Of a stretch of DNA of 64,000 nt, positions 17,560 to 26,875 are shown piece after piece (within the stretch, counting starts at the first letter, position 1; each line of letters begins with the position of its first letter). The notes under the pieces are model-generated. The model did not search any database, had not been told where the DNA came from, and saw only the letters and a program-made list of their open reading frames with translations. Source of the stretch: Porphyrobacter sp. AAP82 (lineage in GTDB: Bacteria; Pseudomonadota; Alphaproteobacteria; Sphingomonadales; Sphingomonadaceae); NCBI RefSeq assembly GCF_000331285.1, contig NZ_ANFX01000032.1, forward strand, positions 62,001 through 126,000, read 5' to 3'. Position numbers and translations under genes: made by a program.

Positions 17560-19218
17560 CTACAACGCCTTCGACAGCTGCTTGATATCCTTGTTCAGGA
17601 TCTGGTCGTTCTCGGTATAGTCCACCGGGCAGTCGATCAGGTGCACGCCGGGCGTGTCGCGGCAATGGGCGAGCAGTTCGCGCAGGTGATCGGACGAGGT
17701 CACCCGGTGCCCGGTCGCGCCGTAGCTCTCGGCGTATTTGACAAAGTCGGGGTTGCCATAGGTGAGGCCGAAATCGACAAAGCCCATGTTGGCCTGCTTC
17801 CAGCGGATCATCCCGTAGGCATCATCTCGCAGGATCAGCACGGTGAGGTTGAGCCCGAGGCGCACCGCGGTCTCCATCTCCTGGCTGTTCATCATGAACC
17901 CGCCGTCGCCGCAGATCGCCATCACCTTGCGTTCGGGATAGAGCATCGCGCTCATCATCGCGGAAGGCAGCCCCGCCCCCATCGTCGCCAGCGCGTTGTC
18001 GAGCAGCACGGTGTTGGGAAGGTATGCGGTATAGCCGCGCGCGAACCAGATCTTGTAGACCCCGTTGTCGAGGCAGATGATCCCGTCATGCGGCATCGCG
18101 TCGCGGACCTGCTGCACCAGATGCGGCGGGAAGATCGGGAAGCGGGTATCGGCGGCAAGCGCGCTGGTGTGATCGACCTCGGCCTTGTGATAGGCGAGCA
18201 TGTGGGCAAAATCCCAGCTGCGGTTGGGGCTGATGTCTTCCTTCATCTGCCACACCGCATTGGCGATATCGCCGATCACCTCGATCTGCGGGAAGTAGAC
18301 CGGATCGACTTCCGCAGTGCGGGTCGAGACGTGGATCACGGTGACGCCGTTGTCCTTCATGAAGAAGGGCGGCTTTTCGATGACGTCATGGCCGACATTG
18401 ATGATGCAGTCCGCATCTTCCACCGCGCGGTGGACGAAATCCCCGGCCGAAAGCGCCGCGCAGCCCAGGAACTTGGGGTGGCGTTCATCGATCACGCCCT
18501 TGCCCATCTGGGTGGTGAGGAAGGGAATGCCGGTCTTCTCGACGAATTGTTCGAGCATCCGCCCGCACAGCTTGCGGTTGGCGCCTGCGCCGATCACCAG
18601 CACCGGGTTCTTCGCCTTCTCGATCGCGTGCACGGCCGCGCGCACCGCCTTGGGCTCGGCCGAGGGACGGCGCGCGATGCTCTTGGGCAGCGGCTTCCAG
18701 TCGGTGGTGGGCTCCTCGGCGATATCCTCGGGCAATTCAATCAGGGTGGCGCCGGGCTTCTCCTCCTCGGCGAGGCGGTAGGCCTCGCGCACACGGCTGG
18801 GGATGTTGTCACCGGCGGCGATCTGGATCGCGTATTTGGTGATCGGCTTCATCAGCGAGACGATGTCGACGATCTGGAAGCGGCCCTGCTTCGATTTCTT
18901 GATCGGCTTCTGTCCGGTGATCATCAGCACCGGCATCCCGCCCAATTGCGCATAGGCGGCCGAGGTCACGAAGTTGGTCGCCCCCGGGCCCAATGTGGCG
19001 ACGCACACCCCGGTCCGGCCGGTATGGCGGCCATAGGTCGCGGCCATGAAGCCGGCGCCCTGTTCGTGGCGGGTGAGGATCAGCTTGATCTTGGTCGACC
19101 GGCTGAGCGAATCGAGGAAATCGAGGTTCTCTTCTCCCGGAACGCCGAAGATATACTCGCAGCCCTCGGCCTCGAGGCACTCGACAAAAACGTCCGAAGC
19201 CTTCTTGGTGTCGCTCAT
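17560..19218 (-). CDS. ThDP-dependent acetolactate synthase-type large subunit
   Basis: 552 residues with the three ThDP-enzyme domains. The opening FGVPGEENLDFLDSL and the catalytic glutamate region RHEQGAGFMA are clear, as is the ThDP motif GDGGFMMNSQEM. The motif normally ends in Asn-Asn or Asn-Asp; here it reads LILRDDAYG. No regulatory small subunit is adjacent, so this is likely a catabolic (AlsS-like) enzyme rather than the branched-chain amino acid one. Acetolactate formation from pyruvate is inferred from family. Upstream 163 bases hold GC-rich sequence without a clear promoter. Confidence 0.88.
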   Translation of the reverse strand: MSDTKKASDVFVECLEAEGCEYIFGVPGEENLDFLDSLSRSTKIKLILTRHEQGAGFMAATYGRHTGRTGVCVATLGPGATNFVTSAAYAQLGGMPVLMITGQKPIKKSKQGRFQIVDIVSLMKPITKYAIQIAAGDNIPSRVREAYRLAEEEKPGATLIELPEDIAEEPTTDWKPLPKSIARRPSAEPKAVRAAVHAIEKAKNPVLVIGAGANRKLCGRMLEQFVEKTGIPFLTTQMGKGVIDERHPKFLGCAALSAGDFVHRAVEDADCIINVGHDVIEKPPFFMKDNGVTVIHVSTRTAEVDPVYFPQIEVIGDIANAVWQMKEDISPNRSWDFAHMLAYHKAEVDHTSALAADTRFPIFPPHLVQQVRDAMPHDGIICLDNGVYKIWFARGYTAYLPNTVLLDNALATMGAGLPSAMMSAMLYPERKVMAICGDGGFMMNSQEMETAVRLGLNLTVLILRDDAYGMIRWKQANMGFVDFGLTYGNPDFVKYAESYGATGHRVTSSDHLRELLAHCRDTPGVHLIDCPVDYTENDQILNKDIKQLSKAL

Positions 19219-19381
19219 GTATTCCCCCCTTTGTCATCCAGCCCCCCGGCTGGCCCCGGCGTCATCGCCCCTCCCCGGGCGATAGCGCGCGTGTGTGACC
19301 GCCCGGTGATGGGCGATTTGCGGGGCAGAGTATTGCAGAAAAGCGCCAGATCGCCAGCGGGATTCTGGCGGGCGGGTGCGA

Positions 19382-20320
19382 TCAGTAGCCCAGACGCGGG
19401 TCGAACACCGGCGCAACCGCCTCGCCGCGCAGGTAGCGGGCGAGATTTTCGAGGAAACGATCGCCGCTGCGGACGAACATCTTGTCCTGCGCGCGGCCCG
19501 ACAGGTGCATCGAGACATGCGCATTGGGGAGCGTCCACAGCACGTCATCGGCCGGCAGCGGCTCGGGCGTGGTGACATCGAGGAAGGCTCCGCCGATCGC
19601 CCTGGCCTGAAGCGCCGCGACCAGCGCCGGCTGGTCGATCACCGCCCCGCGGGCAATGTTGACGATCACGCAATCCGGTTTCATCGCGGCAAGCTCTGCC
19701 GCCCCGATCATCCCGTCGGTCTCGGGCGTGGCGGGCACGGCGAGGATCACCCAGTCGAATTGATCGAGACGGTCGCGCCATTCGTCGGGGCCACGGGTGC
19801 CTTCCCCGCCCGAGCGGCGCACCACGGTGACGTCGATGTCGAACGCCTGGAGGCGCGGCTCGATGAGCCTGCCGATTGCGCCATAGCCGAGCAGCAGCGC
19901 CTTCGATCCCGCCAGTTCGCGCTTGCCGGGGCTGTCGAACAGCCATTCGTGGCGGTCCTGCGCGCGCACCACCTCGCGATAACCCTTGGCGATGGTGAGC
20001 ATCCCCATCACCACATATTCGGCGATGGTGATCGCGTTGATCCCCGCCCCGTTGGTGACGGTGATCCCGCGCTCGATCAGCACGTCCATCGGCAGGAAAT
20101 CGAGCCCGGCATAGATCGAATTGAGCCATTTGAGCTTCTTGGCCGCGACGAGGGTTGCGGCCATCGCTTCCTTGTCGTTCATGTCGAACCAGCCGATCTC
20201 GGCATCGGCGACCGCGGTCAGCGCCTCCTCGGCGGACATGAACCAGCGCACGTCGAGACCCTGCGGGAGACGGCTTTCGAGCATCGGGCGGATCAGCCCG
20301 GACATGGCAAGGATGGTCAT
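19382..20320 (-). CDS. D-2-hydroxyacid dehydrogenase family protein
   Basis: 312 residues. The NAD-binding LLLGYGAIGRLIEP stretch (GxGxxG) is in the middle; the catalytic arginine is in VNIARGAVID, the glutamate in TTPEPLPADD and the histidine in HVSMHLSG. Enzymes of this family reduce 2-oxoacids such as glyoxylate, hydroxypyruvate or phenylpyruvate; the present one cannot be narrowed down. It lies upstream of the ThDP enzyme on the same strand with a 163-base gap, and is divergent from a 2OG-Fe oxygenase. Confidence 0.92.
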   Translation of the reverse strand: MTILAMSGLIRPMLESRLPQGLDVRWFMSAEEALTAVADAEIGWFDMNDKEAMAATLVAAKKLKWLNSIYAGLDFLPMDVLIERGITVTNGAGINAITIAEYVVMGMLTIAKGYREVVRAQDRHEWLFDSPGKRELAGSKALLLGYGAIGRLIEPRLQAFDIDVTVVRRSGGEGTRGPDEWRDRLDQFDWVILAVPATPETDGMIGAAELAAMKPDCVIVNIARGAVIDQPALVAALQARAIGGAFLDVTTPEPLPADDVLWTLPNAHVSMHLSGRAQDKMFVRSGDRFLENLARYLRGEAVAPVFDPRLGY

Positions 20321-20415
20321 GGTGCGACAGTTACCGCGCGATCGTGCCGCGCGCCAGCCCCGCCGCAGCCACCCCGCTTGACCGAGCGCGGCGGCGCGGC
20401 ATAAGCGACGGGGCC

Positions 20416-21033
20416 ATGCGCCTGCCCGTTTGCATCATCGACGATCTGCTCGGGCCCGAAGCCTCCGGCGCGCTGCTCGGTTTCGCGCTGGAGCGGCGCG
20501 CGGCCTTCATCCCCTCGACCGTTTACGAGGACGAGGCCGATGGCCGCGTGAACCCCGACTTCCGCGCCTCGCTGTCCTATGACGGCGCGCTGGGCGAGGT
20601 GATCGCTCCCTTGCGCGCGGCGATCGGCGAGCGGATCGGCGCGATTGCCGCGACCACCGGCGTGGGCGATTTCGAAGCGGTGCTGCGCGATGTCGATCTG
20701 GTCGCGCACTGCGACGGGCACCGCTTCGGCAGGCACATCGACACCGCGACCGGCGCCAGCCGCGCGGTGGTGCCGATGGTGCGGATGCTGAGCCTCGTCT
20801 ACTACCTGCACCGCACCCCGCGCCGCTTTTCCGGGGGCGAGCTGGCGGTCTATCCGCTCGCAGGGAGCGAGCCGCAGGTGATCGCGCCGCGCCACGACCG
20901 GCTGGTGGCCTTCCCCGCCATCGCCCCGCACGAGGTGAGGCCGATCAGCCTGCCCGGCAACGCCTTTGCCGATGCGCGCTTTGCGGTGGTCGGCTGGATG
21001 ATGCGCCCCGAACGCGCCGCACGCGCGATCTAA
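20416..21033 (+). CDS. 2-oxoglutarate/Fe(II) dioxygenase, PKHD-type fold
   Basis: 205 residues. The iron ligands His107-x-Asp109 (GRHIDTATG) and distal His172 (APHEVRPIS) are present, with an SGGELAVYPL segment and a likely 2OG-binding Arg188. The protein is a small single-domain hydroxylase like PiuC-type enzymes; the substrate is unknown. The ATG at 20416 is preferred over one at 20344 because the upstream part would be odd Ala/Arg-rich sequence. Its stop overlaps that of convergent cysS by two or three bases. Confidence 0.82.
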   Translation: MRLPVCIIDDLLGPEASGALLGFALERRAAFIPSTVYEDEADGRVNPDFRASLSYDGALGEVIAPLRAAIGERIGAIAATTGVGDFEAVLRDVDLVAHCDGHRFGRHIDTATGASRAVVPMVRMLSLVYYLHRTPRRFSGGELAVYPLAGSEPQVIAPRHDRLVAFPAIAPHEVRPISLPGNAFADARFAVVGWMMRPERAARAI

Positions 21034-22481
21034 CCGAGCTTCCACTCCCAGCCGAGCGGATCGCCGTCCATCACCTCGACGCCTTGGGCGGCGAGTTCAT
21101 CGCGGATCGCATCGGAAGCGGCGAAATCCTTGGCGGCGCGCGCGTCCTTGCGGCGGGCAAGCGCGGTGTCGATTTCGGCCTCGGTAATGGTCGCGGATTT
21201 CGGACGGATGCGCAGGTCTGAGCGGGTGAGACCGAACAGGTTCAAACCCAGCACCGCATCCATGTCCTCGATCACGGCTCGCTTGATGCCCGCATCGACC
21301 TTCTTGACGGCAAGCGCCTCTTCCAGTGCGGTAAGGGCAATGGGCGTGTTGAGGTCATCCGCGATCGCATCGTCAAACCTGGCGAGAACGGGCGCAAACT
21401 TGGGGTGCTCGGCCTCAGGCTGCGCGGGCACTTCAGCCAAGGGTCCCACCGCCATCACCATCCGCTTCAGCCGCGTCAGCGCCGCGCCCAGCCCTTCCCA
21501 GCTGAACTCCAGCTCAGACCGGTAATGCGCCTGCAAGCACATCAGCCGGTAGGCGAGCGGGTGATAGCCTTTGTCGATCAGCAATTGCAGCCGCAGGAAC
21601 TCGCCCGAGGACTTCGACATCTTCCCCGATCGTTCAACAAGGAAGTTGTTGTGCATCCAGATGTTGGCGCCCGACTTGCGCTTTTCATCGAGGCACTTGT
21701 GGCCGCAGAACGCCTGATTCTGGGCGATCTCGTTCGGGTGATGGATCTCGCGGTGGTCGATCCCGCCGGTGTGGATGTCGAACGGGAAGCCGAGGACGTT
21801 GAAGCCCATCACGGAGCATTCGAGGTGCCAACCGGGCGCGCCGCGTCCCCAGGGGCTGTCCCACTCCATCTGCCGGGTCTCGCCCGGCGGCGTCCTGCGC
21901 CAGATCGCGAAATCGGCGGGGTGACGCTTGCCATCGACCGCCTCGATCCGGCCTTCTCCCTCGGTGATCGCGGCGCGGGCCAGAACGCCGTAATCCTCTA
22001 TCGTCGAGGTGTCGAAGTAGAGCCCGCTTTCGATCTCGTAGAGATGCTTCTCGGGGATCGATTCCACGAATTCGATCATCTGCGGGACATAGTCGGTCGC
22101 GACCGTCCACTGTGCCGGCTGGCGGATGTTCAGCGCGCGCACATCGGCCCAATAGGCCTGCTTGTAATGCTCGGCGATGTCCCAGATCGACTGCGCCTGC
22201 GCCGCTGCCATCTTCTCCATCTTGTCCTCGCCATCATCCGCATCGTCGGTGAGGTGGCCGACATCGGTGATGTTGATGACGTGGGTGAGCGTGTAGCCCT
22301 TCCACGTGAGCGTGCGCCCCAGCACATCGGCAAACACATAGGCGCGCATATTGCCGATGTGGGGATAGTTGTAGACCGTCGGCCCGCAGGTATAGACGCG
22401 CGCTTCCCCTGCGTGGACGGGCTCGAACACCTCGAGCGAGCGGGTGAGCGAGTTGAACAGTTTGAGCGGCGCGTCGGTCAT
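21030..22481 (-). CDS. cysS: Cysteine-tRNA ligase
   Basis: 483 residues. Class I synthetase: the HIGH motif appears as YPHIGNMRAYV and the KMSKS motif as SGKMSKSSGEF. Zinc-ligand cysteines are in YTCGPTVYN and in HLECSVMG, with a further cysteine-rich segment. It charges tRNA-Cys. The length is usual. It lies upstream of a 2OG oxygenase (convergent) and downstream of a nitroreductase on the same strand with a gap of about 45 bases. Confidence 0.97.
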   Translation of the reverse strand: MTDAPLKLFNSLTRSLEVFEPVHAGEARVYTCGPTVYNYPHIGNMRAYVFADVLGRTLTWKGYTLTHVINITDVGHLTDDADDGEDKMEKMAAAQAQSIWDIAEHYKQAYWADVRALNIRQPAQWTVATDYVPQMIEFVESIPEKHLYEIESGLYFDTSTIEDYGVLARAAITEGEGRIEAVDGKRHPADFAIWRRTPPGETRQMEWDSPWGRGAPGWHLECSVMGFNVLGFPFDIHTGGIDHREIHHPNEIAQNQAFCGHKCLDEKRKSGANIWMHNNFLVERSGKMSKSSGEFLRLQLLIDKGYHPLAYRLMCLQAHYRSELEFSWEGLGAALTRLKRMVMAVGPLAEVPAQPEAEHPKFAPVLARFDDAIADDLNTPIALTALEEALAVKKVDAGIKRAVIEDMDAVLGLNLFGLTRSDLRIRPKSATITEAEIDTALARRKDARAAKDFAASDAIRDELAAQGVEVMDGDPLGWEWKLG

Positions 22482-22525
22482 GGGCGGGGCCTTTGCCCCA
22501 ATCCGTCACCGATGCGCAAGTCGCC

Positions 22526-23188
22526 TCACTCGAACCCGATGAACTTGACATGCTCCTCAAGCGGCACGCGCTCGCGGACAAAGTTGTTCACTGGCGCTTC
22601 CGGGTCGCGGGTGCCGATCGCCATGCCGCAGAAGAACATGTAGCGCTCGTGATCGATGCCGAGGAACTCGCGGATCGTGTGCGCGAAGATCGCCATGTAT
22701 TCCTGGAAGCAGCTGTCGAGCCCTTCCTCGCGCAGCAGCAGCGCGACGGTCTGGAGCCACATGCCGACATCCGACCACTGCGGCTCCTTCATCAGGCGCG
22801 GGAAATAGACGAAGAGAACGGCGGGGGCATCGAAGCTGACGGTGTTCTTCGCCATCGCCGCCATGCGCCCCGCGCCATCCTCGCGGGCGATCCCCATCGC
22901 GCCGAACATGCCCGCCGAGACCGCATCGAGGCGCGCCTTGTAGGCTTCCTCCTGCCCCGGAGCCGCCCAGTCATACTCGGCAGCTTTCGGCCCCTCGGCG
23001 ATCATCTTCGCCTGCAGGTCCTTCAAGGGCTGGCCGGTGACAATGCTCGCTTCCCACGGCTGGTAATTGCACCCGGACGCCGCCCACCGCGCCTTGTCCA
23101 TCACGCGGGTGAGGGTTTCAAGATCGACCGGCTTGTCGAGAAAGGCGCGGATCGAGCGGCGGGTGGTGACGGCTTCGGTGACGTTCAT
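22526..23188 (-). CDS. Nitroreductase-family FMN protein
   Basis: 220 residues. The N-terminus TTRRSIRAFLDKPVDLETL and the ASGCNYQPWEASIVTG segment are typical of FMN-dependent nitroreductases; the C-terminal MAIGTRDPEAPVNNF is also characteristic. Such enzymes reduce quinones, flavins or nitro compounds with NAD(P)H. The substrate is unknown. AGGAAAAG precedes the ATG at 23188. The upstream 290 bases hold hairpins and a tRNA-like gene. Confidence 0.92.
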   Translation of the reverse strand: MNVTEAVTTRRSIRAFLDKPVDLETLTRVMDKARWAASGCNYQPWEASIVTGQPLKDLQAKMIAEGPKAAEYDWAAPGQEEAYKARLDAVSAGMFGAMGIAREDGAGRMAAMAKNTVSFDAPAVLFVYFPRLMKEPQWSDVGMWLQTVALLLREEGLDSCFQEYMAIFAHTIREFLGIDHERYMFFCGMAIGTRDPEAPVNNFVRERVPLEEHVKFIGFE

Positions 23189-23275
23189 TCGGCTTTTCCT
23201 AAGCTTGACTTGATGTGGTTATGTCCTTAGCGGCCCGCGTCATGGCAAACCGCTCGATCCGTTTCGAATATTATT

Positions 23276-23320
23276 ACCCCGCCAACTGACGGGGTGTTTT
23301 GGCGCGCCCCGAATGCGGGG
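23276..23320 (+). other. Two short GC-rich hairpins upstream of the tRNA-like gene
   Basis: ACCCCG-8 bases-CGGGGT (23276-23295) is followed by GTTTT, and CCCCG-AATG-CGGGG (23307-23320) comes 11 bases later. On the plus strand the first looks like an intrinsic terminator, yet no plus-strand gene lies upstream. On the minus strand both lie beyond the end of cobT and before the nitroreductase start, where they may end the cobT transcript. Confidence 0.45.
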
Positions 23321-23388
23321 TGAGCAAGCGGTGTTTCAAACAGACTGATTGCCCTCCCCCGTTTCTTGGCGGCGCCTGTTCGCGTGCT

Positions 23389-23473
23389 GGGAGGGTAAAG
23401 CCGGTAGTTCCGGCAGCCGGTCTGTAAAACCGGTCCCATGCGGGGAGTGGAGCGTAACCACACCCTCCCACCA
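23389..23473 (+). tRNA. tRNA-Tyr(GTA)-like gene with atypical D and T arms
   Basis: An 85-base cloverleaf ending in encoded CCA. Acceptor stem GGGAGGG (23389-23395) pairs perfectly with CCCTCCC (23463-23469), discriminator A. The anticodon stem CCGGT/ACCGG is perfect, loop CTGTAAA, anticodon GTA at 23424-23426 (Tyr). A variable arm TCCC/GGGA fits the long-arm tRNA-Tyr class. But the D arm is a self-paired GCCGG/CCGGC hairpin, and the T loop reads AGCGTAA on a 4-bp stem, without the invariant TTC. The gene ends six bases before the cobT stop on the other strand. A diverged tRNA, a tRNA-like RNA or a pseudogene all fit. Confidence 0.5.
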
Positions 23474-23479
23474 GCGCGA

Positions 23480-25318
23480 TCACCGCCCCTTCACGCCCTT
23501 CTCATCCTCGAACAGTTCCGCAAGCTGTTCCATGATCGTGCCGCCGAGCTGTTCCACATCCATGATCGTCACCGCGCGGCGGTAGTAGCGGGTGACATCA
23601 TGCCCGATCCCGATCGCAACCAGCTGGACGGGCGAGACCTTCTCGATCCACTCGATCACGCCGCGCAGGTGCGCTTCGAGATAGCCCGCCGAGTTCACCG
23701 ACAACGTCGAATCGTCCACCGGCGCGCCGTCGGAGATGACCATCAGGATGCGGCGTTCCTCGGGGCGGAAAGCCAAGCGGCTGTGCGCCCAGATCAGCGC
23801 CTCGCCGTCGATGTTTTCCTTGAGCAGGCCTTCTCTCATCATCAGCCCGAGATTGCGGCGCGCGCGGCGCCACGGCTCGTCGGCCTGCTTGTAGATGATG
23901 TGGCGCAAGTCGTTTAGGCGGCCGGGGTTTGGCGGCTTGCCATCGGCGAGCCATGCCTCGCGGCTCTGCCCGCCCTTCCACGCGCGGGTGGTGAAGCCGA
24001 GGATTTCGGTCTTCACGCCGCAGCGTTCGAGCGTGCGCGCCAGAATGTCGGCGCTGATCGCGGCGATGGAGATGGGCCGCCCGCGCATCGAGCCCGAATT
24101 GTCGATCAGCAGCGTGACGATGGTGTCCTTGAACTCGACATCGCGCTCGACCTTGTAGCTCAAGGCCGTGCCGGGCGAGATGATCACCCGGGCGAGCCGG
24201 GCAGCGTCAAGCACGCCCTCTTCCTGATCGAAGTCCCAGCTGCGGTTCTGCTGCGCCATCAGGCGGCGCTGCAAGCGGTTTGCGAGCCGCGTCACCACGC
24301 CCTGCAATCCGGTCAGCTGGCTATCGAGATATGCGCGCAGCCGGTCCAGCTCCTCGGAATCGCACAGGTCGGGCGCGGCGACTTCCTCGTCGAAACGGGT
24401 GGTGAAGGCCTTGTAGTCGACACTCGCGGGCACTTCGGCCTGCGGGCGGTTGGGGCGCACCGGCGCGTTGGCGGCGTCGCTGTCGTCCGAGGGCTCGCCA
24501 TCGGCCATGTCGCTGTCGGTCTCGGTGTCGGAGGACTGCTCGCCCTCCCCCTCGCCCTCGGCCATGTCGCCGGCCATTTCGGCGGATTGCGGATCGCCCT
24601 CGCCCTGGTTCTCGTCATCGCCCTGCTCGTCGTCGCTGGGCGCATCGTCATCATCGGGCGAATCGCTGTCGCTCTCGTCGGGCGCGTCGGTCTGCCGGGT
24701 GAGATCGAGCTCGCGCAGCATGTCGAGCGCGAGCTTCTGGAAGGCTTCCTGATCGCCCAGCTTTTCCGCCAGCGCGCCGAAATCCTTGCCGACCTTCTCT
24801 TCGAGGAAGTCGCGGACCAGCTCGATCCCGCCCTGTGCCTTGGCCGGCACGGCCTCGCCGGTCAGCGCCTCGCGCACCAGCAAGGCGAGCGCGGTCTGCA
24901 AGGGCACCTCGGCGGAATTCTGCGCGCGCACGATCTTGTCGGATGCGGTGCGCAGTTCGGTCGCGGCGTCGAGATTGGCGCGGATCCCGCCAAAACGGTT
25001 GGCGCCCAGCGCCTCGTAGCGCACCTGCTCGATCGCGTCATAGCAGGCGCGGGCGACCGGCTCGGGCGGTGCCGACTTGGCATGGAGTCCAGCGTCGTGA
25101 TGGCGCAGCTTCAAGGCGAAAGAATCGGCAAAACCCCGCGCCTCGCGCACCTGTTCGGCCGGCAGATCGCGGCCCGGCAGCGGCACGCGGAAACGGTTGC
25201 CCGCAGAGCCCGGAACATCCGCGCTCCACGCAACCTCGATCTCGGCATCGCGCGCGATCGCCCGCGAGGCGCCGGTCAACGCCTGCTTGAACAGATCGAG
25301 CGGGGATTGGTCAGCCAT
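23480..25318 (-). CDS. cobT: Cobaltochelatase subunit CobT
   Basis: 612 residues. Partner of CobS and CobN in ATP-dependent cobalt insertion into hydrogenobyrinate for aerobic cobalamin synthesis. Layout: an N-terminal helical part, a strongly acidic Asp/Ser/Glu/Gln stretch at about 210-290, and a C-terminal von Willebrand A domain with MIDAS motif DNSGSMRG. These are the CobT hallmarks. No cobS or cobN lies in the window. The stop lies six bases beyond the tRNA-like gene, convergent with it. The transaldolase-like gene lies upstream, separated by a terminator. Confidence 0.92.
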   Translation of the reverse strand: MADQSPLDLFKQALTGASRAIARDAEIEVAWSADVPGSAGNRFRVPLPGRDLPAEQVREARGFADSFALKLRHHDAGLHAKSAPPEPVARACYDAIEQVRYEALGANRFGGIRANLDAATELRTASDKIVRAQNSAEVPLQTALALLVREALTGEAVPAKAQGGIELVRDFLEEKVGKDFGALAEKLGDQEAFQKLALDMLRELDLTRQTDAPDESDSDSPDDDDAPSDDEQGDDENQGEGDPQSAEMAGDMAEGEGEGEQSSDTETDSDMADGEPSDDSDAANAPVRPNRPQAEVPASVDYKAFTTRFDEEVAAPDLCDSEELDRLRAYLDSQLTGLQGVVTRLANRLQRRLMAQQNRSWDFDQEEGVLDAARLARVIISPGTALSYKVERDVEFKDTIVTLLIDNSGSMRGRPISIAAISADILARTLERCGVKTEILGFTTRAWKGGQSREAWLADGKPPNPGRLNDLRHIIYKQADEPWRRARRNLGLMMREGLLKENIDGEALIWAHSRLAFRPEERRILMVISDGAPVDDSTLSVNSAGYLEAHLRGVIEWIEKVSPVQLVAIGIGHDVTRYYRRAVTIMDVEQLGGTIMEQLAELFEDEKGVKGR

Positions 25319-25360
25319 TATCCGTTTTCTTTAGCAACGAACGCAGCGCGGGAAAGTCGC

Positions 25361-25388
25361 AAAAAAGCGCAGGCCCCGGCGCCTGCGC
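25361..25388 (-). terminator. Intrinsic terminator between fsa and cobT
   Basis: Minus-strand stem GCGCAGGC/GCCTGCGC (25388-25381 and 25374-25367) with a 6-base loop, followed by TTTTTT. It begins two bases after the transaldolase-like stop codon. Confidence 0.8.
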
Positions 25389-25389
25389 C

Positions 25390-26043
25390 TCACAGGATCG
25401 ACTGGCCTGTCTTGGCCCAGTCGGCCATGAAGCCCTCGATGCCCTTGTCGGTGAGAACATGCTTGAACAGCGCATGGATCACGGCGGGCGGCGCGGTCAT
25501 GACGTCGGCACCGATCTTGGCCGCCTGAAGGACGTGGGTGGTGTGGCGCACCGACGCGACGAGGATTTCGGTGGCGAAGCTGTAGTTGTCATAGATCAGA
25601 CGGATGTCCTCGATGAGGTCCATCCCGTCAAAGCCGTTGTCGTCATGCCGCCCGACGAAGGGGGAGATGAAGCTCGCCCCGGCCTTCGCCGCCAGCAGCG
25701 CCTGGTTGGCCGAGAAGCACAGCGTCACATTGACCATCGTCCCCTCGGAGGAGAGCGCCTTGCAGGTCTTGAGGCCATCGACCGTCAGCGGCACCTTGAT
25801 GCAGACATTGTCGGCGATCTTGCGAAGGACCTCGGCCTCTTTCATCATCGTCGCGTGATCGAGGGCCACGACTTCGGCGCTGACCGGACCATTGACGATG
25901 CCGCAGATCTCGGCAGTCACTTCCTTGAAATCGCGCCCCGACTTGGCGATCAGCGAGGGGTTGGTGGTCACCCCGTCGAGCAGGCCCGTGGCGGCAAGAT
26001 CGCGGATCGCCTCGATCTCGGCGGTGTCGACGAAGAATTTCAT
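25390..26043 (-). CDS. fsa: Transaldolase / fructose-6-phosphate aldolase family protein
   Basis: 217 residues, the length of the small FSA/TalC group, with Schiff-base Lys83 in [10 protein letters not shown], the opening [13 protein letters not shown], and [12 protein letters not shown]. It acts in sugar phosphate interconversion; in bacteria with the short form it serves as transaldolase of the pentose phosphate pathway. FSA and transaldolase activities cannot be told apart from the motifs seen. It has a terminator right behind its stop and a 118-base gap upstream. Confidence 0.92.
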   Translation of the reverse strand: MKFFVDTAEIEAIRDLAATGLLDGVTTNPSLIAKSGRDFKEVTAEICGIVNGPVSAEVVALDHATMMKEAEVLRKIADNVCIKVPLTVDGLKTCKALSSEGTMVNVTLCFSANQALLAAKAGASFISPFVGRHDDNGFDGMDLIEDIRLIYDNYSFATEILVASVRHTTHVLQAAKIGADVMTAPPAVIHALFKHVLTDKGIEGFMADWAKTGQSIL

Positions 26044-26161
26044 GTGGCTGCTCCGGTGGTTTGGCTGCGGGGGTCGGCGTGAGCCTGCTAGCCGCGAGCA
26101 AGGCGGCTTGGCAACCATCCAAAGCGCATCGCCCCCGTCAATCGTCGCCCGCGGGCCGGCG

Positions 26162-26875
26162 CTAGATCCGGGCGCCCAAACCGAACACGCCAATCAGCAG
26201 CGGATCGCGCGTCGCATCGGGGTCGGCGCGGATCGCGGCTTCCTCGCGGCCGATCTCGCCCCAGATGGCATCGTCGATCTGGCGGCCGAAGCGATCGGCG
26301 ACGCCGGCGACATCGACCCCGGTGATGGCGTTGAGGGCCTGGCCGAGCAGCGGATCGCGGCTGACCCGCAGCGCCTCGCCCAGCTCCGGCACGACCGCAT
26401 CGAGCAGCGCGGTGCCCAGTTCCTCGCGCAGATAGAGGCTCGCCGCGGTCGGCTCGCCGCGCACCAGCGCGATGGCGTTCTCGAAGCCGATCACCTGGAT
26501 CGCATCGGTCACCAGCGGCGCGGCGCGGAAGCTCGCGTCGATCGCGAGGCTGGCGAAGCGCTCCTCGAGCCGGTCCTTGAAAGCCTGCGAGGTGAGGATG
26601 CGCCCCAGCACGTCTCCGCGCGTGCCGAGCATGTCGGCAAGCCCCAGCCGCGCGACCTGTTCATCCCAGAAGCCGCCGGGCGCGGTGAGGCGCGCAAAGG
26701 CGTTCTCGGTGGCGAGCAGCAGCAGGCGGCGCACTGCCTCGACCAGGCTGAACCCGTCCCCGGTGCTCGCGCAGCCGGGCAACAGCAGCACAGCGCCCGC
26801 CCCTGCGGCCCCGGCGAGCAGGCTGCGGCGGGTGTGAGCGCGGGTGGTAACGGCGGGGGTCAGGGAAACGGTCAT
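26162..26875 (-). CDS. DUF4197 lipoprotein
   Basis: 237 residues. The N-terminus carries [20 protein letters not shown]: an arginine pair, a hydrophobic run and a lipobox LPGC (C near residue 36), so the mature protein is a lipid-anchored periplasmic protein. The C-terminal [19 protein letters not shown] motif followed by VFG fits DUF4197, whose function is unknown. It is divergent from priA, with starts 57 bases apart. The two share a short region with an 8-bp inverted repeat. Confidence 0.78.
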   Translation of the reverse strand: MTVSLTPAVTTRAHTRRSLLAGAAGAGAVLLLPGCASTGDGFSLVEAVRRLLLLATENAFARLTAPGGFWDEQVARLGLADMLGTRGDVLGRILTSQAFKDRLEERFASLAIDASFRAAPLVTDAIQVIGFENAIALVRGEPTAASLYLREELGTALLDAVVPELGEALRVSRDPLLGQALNAITGVDVAGVADRFGRQIDDAIWGEIGREEAAIRADPDATRDPLLIGVFGLGARI

